Source of the DNA: an uncultured Collinsella sp. | GTDB taxonomy: Bacteria > Actinomycetota > Coriobacteriia > Coriobacteriales > Coriobacteriaceae | Length of the DNA: 37,508 bases | Reading direction: 5' to 3' | NCBI GenBank assembly: GCA_902478945.1 | Contig: CABSMX010000006.1 | Span: 1 to 37,508 of the forward strand | In this document: positions 32,025-37,508 of the stretch, one piece after another | How positions within the stretch are numbered: position 1 is the stretch's first letter | Layout: every line of letters starts with the position of its first letter | Made by a program: the position numbers and the translations under genes | The notes under the pieces: generated by a model | What the model was told of the DNA's origin: nothing | The model's input: the letters and a program-made list of their open reading frames with translations, nothing else | Databases searched by the model: none

Positions 32025-32094
32025 GTGCAGACTTTTGCATATCAGTATGACATGCAAAAGTCTGCACGAAAAGGCCTTATGCAAAACTCTGCAT
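32025..32094 (-). promoter_or_regulatory. Three phased hipBA operators
   Basis: Three 16-base sites start exactly 27 bases apart: 32025-32040 (GTGCAGACTTTTGCAT), 32052-32067 (its perfect reverse complement) and 32079-32094 (ATGCAAAACTCTGCAT, two mismatches to the second). Each is built on TGCA-N6-TGCA. They fill the region just upstream of hipB, and a CATACT -10-like box (minus strand) lies between the first two, so binding would block the promoter. Confidence 0.8.
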
Positions 32095-32134
32095 GAGACT
32101 TCCATGTTGACGTTGAACTTATGAGAGGCGTTTT

Positions 32135-32719
32135 TTATATCGCGAGGATCCCCAGATGCTCAAGCAAGATCTTAAGTCCGATGAGGACGAGTACGACGCC
32201 ACCCACGATGGTGGCGGGTTTTTCGTAGCGCGCGCCAAAGGTGTGGCCGATCGCTACGCCGGCGACGGAGAAGATAAACGTTGTGACGCCGATAAGCGAT
32301 ACAGCGGGAACGATATCGACCGAGAGTGCCGCAAACGAGATGCCAACGGCTAGGGCGTCAATCGAGGTGGCAATGGCGAGAACCAGGTATTCTACCAGGT
32401 CAATCTTCTCGGCATTCTTGTTGTCGCCCTCGCCCTCGTCCTCATCCTCGGTAAAGGCTTCCCACAGCATCTTGCCGCCGATGAAGGCTAACAGAATAAA
32501 GGCAATCCAATGGTCGATGGGCCCGATGATGCCCATGAATTGACTGCCGAGCGCCCATCCGATCACGGGCATGCCGGCCTGAAACCCGCCAAAGAACAGG
32601 CCGAGCACCACGGCGACGTTAAGGTTGATCTTTTTCATGCCGAGACCCTTGCAGATGGAAACGGCAAAGGCGTCCATCGAAAGGCCAACGGCGAGCAACA
32701 CGAGCTCTGCGAGTCCCAT
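32135..32719 (-). CDS. mntP: Manganese efflux pump MntP
   Basis: A 194-residue inner-membrane Mn(II) exporter of the MntP (YebN) family with six predicted helices in two related halves. The conserved acidic motifs are MDAFAVS (Asp16) in helix 1 and SIDALAVGISF in helix 4; GLFFGGFQAGMPVIGW in helix 2 is also typical. A charged Glu/Asp/Lys-rich loop around residues 90-105 separates the halves. GGGAG precedes the ATG. The leader contains GAGGGAGTAG, slightly like the start of the manganese riboswitch, but only about 50 bases remain to the start codon. It is transcribed toward hipBA with no strong terminator between. Confidence 0.93.
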   Translation of the reverse strand: MGLAELVLLAVGLSMDAFAVSICKGLGMKKINLNVAVVLGLFFGGFQAGMPVIGWALGSQFMGIIGPIDHWIAFILLAFIGGKMLWEAFTEDEDEGEGDNKNAEKIDLVEYLVLAIATSIDALAVGISFAALSVDIVPAVSLIGVTTFIFSVAGVAIGHTFGARYEKPATIVGGVVLVLIGLKILLEHLGILAI

Positions 32720-32781
32720 AGTCTGGCTCCCTCTCTGCGGGCGAACCCGATTACACGACTACTCCCTCATTTATATGAAAC

Positions 32782-32864
32782 CCGATGCTACCACATGAGC
32801 AGTCAAAAGAGCCCCGTCCCAAATGAGCTGCCTAAGCGGTGTTCGCTCATTCTGTAAGCATCGG
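32782..32864. repeat. Imperfect inverted repeat in the mntP-disA spacer
   Basis: CCGATGCT...ATGAGC (32782-32800) and GCTCAT...AGCATCGG (32845-32864) are imperfect arms, mostly paired, around a 44-base middle that has a second GAGC/GCTC option. It lies between divergent mntP and disA. Whether it is a repeat element or a shared regulatory structure cannot be told. Confidence 0.4.
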
Positions 32865-32940
32865 ATTTCGCGAGCGCCACGGGGACAAACCGTGAGAAAC
32901 TATTTAGCGTTTATGGAGCGTATACGATGGGAGCGATGCC

Positions 32941-34008
32941 TTGGATAAGAACGAGCTGCAAAAGCGTATGGAACAGGCTATTCGCCTGACTGCCCCCGGC
33001 CAGCCGATCCGCACCGCCCTCGATATGATCATTGCTGGTCACCTAGGTGCCCTTATCTGCGTCGGCGACACCGAAAACGTGCTCGCTGCCGGTAACGACG
33101 GCTTCCCGCTCAACATTTCGTTTACCTCGAACCGCCTGTTCGAGCTCTCCAAGATGGACGGTGCCATCGTCATCGACGGCGACCTCACCCAGATCCTGCG
33201 CGCCAACTTCCACCTCAATCCCGATCCCTCGCTTGCCACGAGCGAGACGGGTATGCGTCACCGCACCGCCGCTCGCATGTCGGTGCTCACGGATGCCATC
33301 GTGATCTCGGTTTCGGCTCGTCGTGCCGTTGTCAACGTGTACGTCCACGGCAAGAGCTACGAGATCCAGCCCGTCACCACCATCATGAGCTCGGTCAACC
33401 AACTCGTCGCCACGCTCCAGACCACCCGTCAGTCGCTCGATCGCTCCCTGCTGCGCCTGACGGCCCTCGAGCTCGACGACTACGTTACGCTCGCCGACAT
33501 TACCGGTATTTTCTCGAGCTTCGAGATCATGCAGCAGGCAAAGACCGAGCTTAAGGATTGCATTGTCAAGCTGGGCAACCAGGGCAAGCTCGTGCAGATG
33601 CAGCTCGAGCAGCTCGCCGGCTCCAGTATGGATACCGAGTATGACCTGATGATCCGTGACTACGCGAGTGACTCCTCCGAGGCAAACGCCGAGAAAATTC
33701 GCGCGGAGCTTGCCCGTATGACGCCCAAGAACTTGTCCGACCCGCAGCATGTGGCGGCGGTTCTGGGCTACGACGACCTGGACGAGGACTCCGTCATGAC
33801 GCCGTTGGGCCTGCGCACGCTTTCGCGCGTGTCCGTCGTGCGCGACGGCGTGGCCGAGAAGATTGTCGACGAGTACGGCTCGCTGCAGGAGCTCATGGAT
33901 GACATCAGCGAGGACCCGGAGCGCCTGGGCGACTTTGGCGTCAACAACCCTGCCATTCTTGCGGACTCGCTGTACCGCATGAAGGGCACCAAACAGGGGA
34001 ACGCATAA
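32941..34008 (+). CDS. disA: DNA integrity scanning diadenylate cyclase DisA
   Basis: DisA makes c-di-AMP from two ATP and slides along DNA, pausing at branched structures. The 355-residue protein shows the DAC domain (about 1-140) with its two catalytic motifs, DGA at 73-75 and RHRTAA at 106-111. A helical linker follows (about 150-290), then a C-terminal helix-hairpin-helix DNA-binding domain (about 290-355). The start is a TTG with GGGAG seven bases upstream; the next in-frame ATG would remove nine residues. Its stop overlaps the ispD start by one base, so the genes are coupled. radA, its frequent neighbour, is not in the window. Confidence 0.95.
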   Translation: MDKNELQKRMEQAIRLTAPGQPIRTALDMIIAGHLGALICVGDTENVLAAGNDGFPLNISFTSNRLFELSKMDGAIVIDGDLTQILRANFHLNPDPSLATSETGMRHRTAARMSVLTDAIVISVSARRAVVNVYVHGKSYEIQPVTTIMSSVNQLVATLQTTRQSLDRSLLRLTALELDDYVTLADITGIFSSFEIMQQAKTELKDCIVKLGNQGKLVQMQLEQLAGSSMDTEYDLMIRDYASDSSEANAEKIRAELARMTPKNLSDPQHVAAVLGYDDLDEDSVMTPLGLRTLSRVSVVRDGVAEKIVDEYGSLQELMDDISEDPERLGDFGVNNPAILADSLYRMKGTKQGNA

Positions 34009-34736
34009 TGGCGCCCGTATGCGCCGTGGTCGTTGCCGGCGGCAGCGGCCAGCGCTTTGGAAATCCCGGCGGCAAGCAGCTCGTTAACGTGGCGGGCCGT
34101 CCGCTTATGAGCTGGTCCATCCGTGCGTTCGATCGCAGTGACAAGGTCGGCCACATCGTGGTGGTGTGTCCTGTCGAGCGCCGTGCCGAGATGCGCCGTC
34201 TGGCCATCGACCCGTTTGACTATGACACGCCCATCAGCTTTGCCGATGCCGGCAATACCCGTCAGGATTCCACCCGTGCCGGCGTGCATGCGGTTCCGGC
34301 AGGCTTTGAATACGTCGCCATTCACGATGGCGCTCGTCCGCTCATTACGACTGAGGCCATCGACCATGCTATCGACGTGCTCGTGAGCGACCGTGCCCTC
34401 GATGGTGTCGTGTGCGGCCAGCCCGCCATCGACACACTCAAGATTGTCGATGGCGACAACATCGTCGAGACGCCGCCACGCGAGCTGTACTGGGCCGCGC
34501 AGACGCCGCAGATCTTTAGTGTCGACGCCATGAAGCGCGCCCACACCGCAGCTATCGCCGAGGGCTTTATCGGGACCGATGATTCTTCGCTGGTCGAGCG
34601 CATGGGTGGGCGTGTCCGCTGCGTCCAGAGCCCACGCGACAACCTTAAGGTGACGGTACCCGAGGACTTGCGTCCCGTAACCGCGATTCTGCTCGGCCGC
34701 ATGGCCGAGGGAGAGGATCTTCCCCATGTTCAGTAA
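34008..34736 (+). CDS. ispD: 2-C-methyl-D-erythritol 4-phosphate cytidylyltransferase
   Basis: IspD joins CTP and methylerythritol phosphate to form CDP-ME, step three of the MEP pathway. The nucleotide-binding signature AVVVAGGSGQRFG is at the N-terminus (about residues 5-17), followed by GNTRQDSTRAGV and VAIHDGARPLI (family signature), then FIGTDDSSLVERMGGRV and DNLKVTVPEDL at the end. At 242 residues it has normal length. It overlaps disA by one base and ispF by eleven, giving tight coupling in the disA-ispD-ispF-cysS run. Confidence 0.95.
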   Translation: MAPVCAVVVAGGSGQRFGNPGGKQLVNVAGRPLMSWSIRAFDRSDKVGHIVVVCPVERRAEMRRLAIDPFDYDTPISFADAGNTRQDSTRAGVHAVPAGFEYVAIHDGARPLITTEAIDHAIDVLVSDRALDGVVCGQPAIDTLKIVDGDNIVETPPRELYWAAQTPQIFSVDAMKRAHTAAIAEGFIGTDDSSLVERMGGRVRCVQSPRDNLKVTVPEDLRPVTAILLGRMAEGEDLPHVQ

Positions 34737-35220
34737 CCTGCGCATTGGCCACGGCTACGACGTCCACCGTTTGGTGGAGGGTCGTCGATGTATCATCGGC
34801 GGGGTCGACATTCCCTACGAGCGCGGTCTGCTGGGCCATTCGGATGCCGATGTGCTCGCGCACGCGCTGGCCGACGCTATTTTGGGCGCCTGCCGCGGGG
34901 GAGACATCGGCAAACTGTTCCCCGACACCGATCCTGCCTATGAGGGCGCCGACTCGATGGTGCTGCTTGCCCGCGTAATGGACTATGCGCGCGAGCTGGG
35001 CTTTGAGTTTGTCGATGCCGACTGCACCATTGCCTGCCAGCAGCCCAAAATCACCCCGCACCGCGATGCCATGCGCGCCAACCTTGCCCATGCTCTGGGC
35101 GTTGACGTCGAAAACGTGGGCGTCGCCGCCACCACGACCGAAAAACTCGGTTGGGAAGGTCAAGGCGAGGGAATTGGCGCCTGGGCCGTCTGCCTGCTAC
35201 AGAAAACCGTTAAGGAGTAA
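34726..35220 (+). CDS. ispF: 2-C-methyl-D-erythritol 2,4-cyclodiphosphate synthase
   Basis: IspF cyclises CDP-ME-2-phosphate, releasing CMP, step five of the MEP pathway; it works as a trimer with one zinc per active site. Zinc ligands are in GYDVHRL (Asp12 and His14) and GHSDADVLAHALADAILGA; GDIGKLFPDTD and the C-terminal TTEKLG segment also match. The 164 residues are usual. The ATG overlaps the ispD end, and GAGGGAGAGG inside ispD serves as ribosome site. Confidence 0.96.
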   Translation: MFSNLRIGHGYDVHRLVEGRRCIIGGVDIPYERGLLGHSDADVLAHALADAILGACRGGDIGKLFPDTDPAYEGADSMVLLARVMDYARELGFEFVDADCTIACQQPKITPHRDAMRANLAHALGVDVENVGVAATTTEKLGWEGQGEGIGAWAVCLLQKTVKE

Positions 35221-35223
35221 CGA

Positions 35224-36690
35224 ATGCGTATCTACAACAGCGCTACCCATAAAAAGGAAGAGTTCCAGCCCATCGAGTCCGGCAAGGTCCGCATGTATGT
35301 GTGCGGCCCCACGGTCTACGACAACATCCACATCGGCAACGCCCGCACGTTCATCAGCTTCGATGTGATCCGCCGTTGGCTCATCGCGAGCGGCTACGAG
35401 GTCACGTTCGCCCAGAACCTCACCGATGTCGATGACAAGATCATCAAGCGCGCCAACGAGCAAGGCCGTACGGCTGCCGAGGTCGCGACGGAGTTCTCCG
35501 ACAAGTTCATCGGCGTCATGCGCGCTGCCAACGTGCTCGACCCCGATGTGCGTCCCCGCGCCACCAAAGAGATCGGTCCCATGATCGCCATGATCAAGAC
35601 GCTTATCGAGCAGGGCCACGCTTACGCAGCCGATAACGGCGATGTGTACTTTGCCGTGCGCAGCGATCCCAACTACGGCCAGGTCTCGGGCCGCAACATC
35701 GACGGCCTTATGGTGGGCGCGCGCATCGAGGAGAACGAGGACAAGAACGACCCGCTCGACTTTGCCCTGTGGAAGGCCGCCAAGCCCGGCGAGCCCAGCT
35801 GGCCGAGCCCCTGGGGCGAGGGCCGTCCCGGCTGGCACACCGAGTGCGCCGCCATGGTGCACCGCTACCTGGGCACCCCGATCGACATCCACGGCGGTGG
35901 CTCCGACCTTGCCTTCCCGCATCACGAGAACGAGTGCGCCCAGGCTACCTGCGCCTGGCACCAGGGCTTCTCCAACACCTGGATGCACACGGGCATGCTG
36001 CTGGTTGACGGCGAGAAGATGTCCAAGTCGCTCGGTAACTTTTTTACGCTGGCCGAGGTGCTCGAGCAGCACTCTGCCGCGGCTCTGCGCTTGCTGATGC
36101 TACAGACGAGCTATCGCTCGCCGCTCGACTTCTCTTGGGAGCGCCTGGAGGGTGCCGAGAACTCGCTCACGCGTATCGCCGGCACGGTCGAGAACCTGCG
36201 CTGGGTTGCAAGCCACGCGACGGCCGACGCCGATGAGGCTGCCGCCGAGGCGTTTGTCGCCAAGGCCGCCGAGACTCGTGCCGCCTTTAAGGAGTGCATG
36301 GACGACGACTTTAACACCGCCGGTGCCATGGGTGCCGTCTTTGGCTTTGTCACCGAGTGCAATCAGTATCTGGAGCAGGCGGGCGATGCTGCCGACAAGG
36401 CCGCCGCGCTTGCTGCCGCCGATACGCTGACCGAGTTGCTCGATACGTTTGGCGTTGAGCTTCCCGAGCCCAAGGTCGAGCTGCCGCTGGGCCTGCTAGG
36501 TGTTGCCGCCGGCCTGGGTGCCTACACTGGTGACGACGTGGACGAGGCAGCTGCCAAGATTCTCGAGGCCCGCGCCGAGGCCCGCGCCGCCAAGAACTGG
36601 GATCTGGCCGATGCCATCCGCGATCAGCTCAAGGACCTCGGGCTGACGATCGAGGATACTGCCGCCGGCACTCGTATTAAGACTCTCTAG
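35224..36690 (+). CDS. cysS: Cysteinyl-tRNA synthetase
   Basis: A class-I synthetase that charges tRNA-Cys. The HIGH-type motif is HIGN at 36-39 and KMSKS is at 265-269. The zinc site that selects cysteine is complete: Cys28, Cys208, His233 and Glu237. The catalytic domain is followed by a helical anticodon-binding domain, here Ala/Glu-rich, to residue 488. AAGGAG precedes the ATG, three bases after the ispF stop. cysS after ispF and before rlmB is the usual Firmicute order. Confidence 0.96.
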   Translation: MRIYNSATHKKEEFQPIESGKVRMYVCGPTVYDNIHIGNARTFISFDVIRRWLIASGYEVTFAQNLTDVDDKIIKRANEQGRTAAEVATEFSDKFIGVMRAANVLDPDVRPRATKEIGPMIAMIKTLIEQGHAYAADNGDVYFAVRSDPNYGQVSGRNIDGLMVGARIEENEDKNDPLDFALWKAAKPGEPSWPSPWGEGRPGWHTECAAMVHRYLGTPIDIHGGGSDLAFPHHENECAQATCAWHQGFSNTWMHTGMLLVDGEKMSKSLGNFFTLAEVLEQHSAAALRLLMLQTSYRSPLDFSWERLEGAENSLTRIAGTVENLRWVASHATADADEAAAEAFVAKAAETRAAFKECMDDDFNTAGAMGAVFGFVTECNQYLEQAGDAADKAAALAAADTLTELLDTFGVELPEPKVELPLGLLGVAAGLGAYTGDDVDEAAAKILEARAEARAAKNWDLADAIRDQLKDLGLTIEDTAAGTRIKTL

Positions 36691-36697
36691 TATTTGT

Positions 36698-36800
36698 CGA
36701 CCGTTCGAGGTGCGGCAGATTGCCTTGAAAGAGGAGGGCATAGACCTGGTGGTCATGCCCGACGATTGAAAGGCAAGGTGCCGTGGCTCGGACGGTCGAT
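36698..36800 (-). ncRNA. Structured intergenic element, copy C (no P1)
   Basis: A single long imperfect hairpin of about 103 bases in the cysS-rlmB spacer. Outer arms are TCGACCGT/ACGGTCGA; further pairs are CGAG/CTCG, CGGCA/TGCCG and TTGCCTT/AAGGCAA; the tip is GGGCAT-A-GACC / GGTC-ATGCCC with loop TGGT. Read on the minus strand, it matches the inner part of copies A and B: CCTTTCAA before the apical stem, GCATGACCA...AGGTC, CTCCTCTTTC as in copy A, and TTTCAAGGCA as in copy B. The two internal-loop strands (AATC and CCTTG) are exchanged relative to A and B. The TACC-loop hairpin (P1) is absent. Confidence 0.5.
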
Positions 36801-36833
36801 TCTTGTATGTTATCTATTTAAGGAGGTCGCTTT

Positions 36834-37465
36834 ATGGCCGACAATCGCAAGCGCGCGTCTCGTGGCGGCAAGCAGGCTGCTTCTGGTTCGCGTCCGATTC
36901 GCCGTAATGACCGCGCTGCCGCTCCCAAGGGTCAGCGCGATCGTACCCAGGCCGCACGTCCGCAGCGCGATCGCAACCGCGACGCTGTCCAGGCTCCCAA
37001 GGGCGAGTTTATCGAAGGCCGTCGTGCTGCCGCCGAGGCGCTGCGCACTGGTTTTCCCATCAAGTGCGCGCTCATTGCCGAGGGCGGGGAGCGCGATGCC
37101 GCCCTGTCGCGTCTGGTCGATGACCTCAACGCCGCGGGCGTCCGCATTAAGTATGTGCCGCGCGCGCAGCTCGACGCACTGTCGAGCCATGGCGCTCACC
37201 AGGGCATTGCGCTCGAGGTTGGCAACTTCCCCTATGCCGATGTCGCCGATATCCTCGACCGCGCGGGCGACGGTCCGGCGCTCGTCATCGTACTCGACCA
37301 TGTGACCGACGACGGTAACTTTGGCGCTATCGTGCGCTCCGCCGAGGTCGTGGGCGCCGCGGGCGTCATCATCGCCAACAAGCGCGCCGCCGGCGTGACC
37401 GTGGGCAGCTACAAAACCTCAGCCGGTGCCGTCATGCACCTGCCCATCGCGCAGGTTCCCAATAT
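36834..37465 (+). CDS. rlmB: 23S rRNA 2'-O-methyltransferase RlmB-like (SpoU/TrmH), 3' truncated
   Basis: A SpoU/TrmH-family methyltransferase, probably the RlmB type that 2'-O-methylates G2251 of 23S rRNA. The first 55 or so residues are a Lys/Arg/Gln-rich basic extension. The substrate-binding domain follows (FIEGRRAAAEALRTG, PRAQLDALSSHGAHQGIALEV), then the start of the SPOUT domain with VLDHVTDDGNFGAIVRSAEVVGA, containing the conserved NxGxxxR. AAGGAGG precedes the ATG. Genuine sequence ends around base 37465, where adapter begins, so the C-terminal SAM-knot region is missing; residues read past that point are not biological. It closes the disA-ispD-ispF-cysS run. Confidence 0.9.
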
Positions 37466-37508
37466 CTGTCTCTTATACACATCTCCGAGCCCACGAGACT
37501 ACGCTGCA
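37466..37508 (+). other. Illumina Nextera adapter contamination
   Basis: CTGTCTCTTATACACATCT is the reverse complement of the Tn5 mosaic end used in Nextera libraries. It is followed by CCGAGCCCACGAGAC, the read-2 adapter, and then TACGCTGC plus A, which fits an 8-base i7 index and the first base of the next adapter part. This is a library artefact at the contig end, not genome. Confidence 0.97.

Noticed and set aside
32720..32775. Manganese riboswitch (yybP-ykoY) in front of mntP
   Set aside because: GAGGGAGTAG resembles the conserved GGGGAGUAG start, but only about 50 bases remain before the start codon and the second conserved loop and closing stem are absent.

Overview
The window is a GC-rich, densely packed bacterial chromosome segment whose last 43 bases are sequencing adapter. 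Gene content and order point to an anaerobic Coriobacteriia-type actinobacterium, most likely Collinsella. The evidence is high GC with actinobacterial-style proteins combined with Firmicute-like gene order (veg-ispE, disA-ispD-ispF-cysS-rlmB), a giant 2-hydroxyacyl-CoA dehydratase-activase-like protein, and tRNA genes that encode CCA. The genus call is inference; no 16S is present.

Layout. 1-4.5 kb: arginine/ornithine genes argC (5' cut), argJ, argB, argD, closed by a terminator. 4.5-5.1 kb: an AT-rich inverted-repeat element, a duplicated tRNA-Val 3' end and tRNA-Val(UAC). 5.1-7.4 kb: asnB on the minus strand with an attenuator-like leader, divergent from the next cluster. 7.4-12.8 kb: a co-directional wall and nucleotide-housekeeping run (murE-like ligase, HAD phosphatase, murI, rph, rdgB, dtd). 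13-17.5 kb: veg, ispE, tRNA-Pro(CGG), tatA, greA and lysS, the last with an unusual C-terminal tRNA-binding domain. 17.8-20.2 kb: a two-domain ThrE-type exporter and a DUF2798-like membrane protein. 20.4-25.6 kb: a palindromic operator, a 1479-residue activase-like Fe-S protein and its overlapping TetR regulator. 25.8-30.1 kb: clpC and pepD. 30.2-32.7 kb, minus strand: hipA, hipB with three evenly spaced operators, and mntP. 32.9-37.5 kb: disA-ispD-ispF-cysS-rlmB.

How the genes work together. ArgC/J/B/D carry N-acetylglutamate to ornithine with acetyl recycling through ArgJ. The MurE-like and MurI proteins feed peptidoglycan precursor synthesis. IspD, IspE and IspF are three MEP isoprenoid enzymes split over two loci. 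DisA supplies c-di-AMP. Several genes serve translation and RNA: lysS, cysS, dtd, rph, rlmB and greA.

The most interesting non-coding signal is a family of three related structured elements in gene-to-gene spacers: after dtd, after lysS, and (opposite strand) after cysS. They keep an internal-loop core (AATC opposite CCTTG) while their helices differ in sequence but stay paired. Other notable items are a perfect palindrome inside the tatA promoter, the 27-bp-phased hipBA operators, the LysRS fusion, and a Nextera adapter (with a probable i7 index) at the right end.
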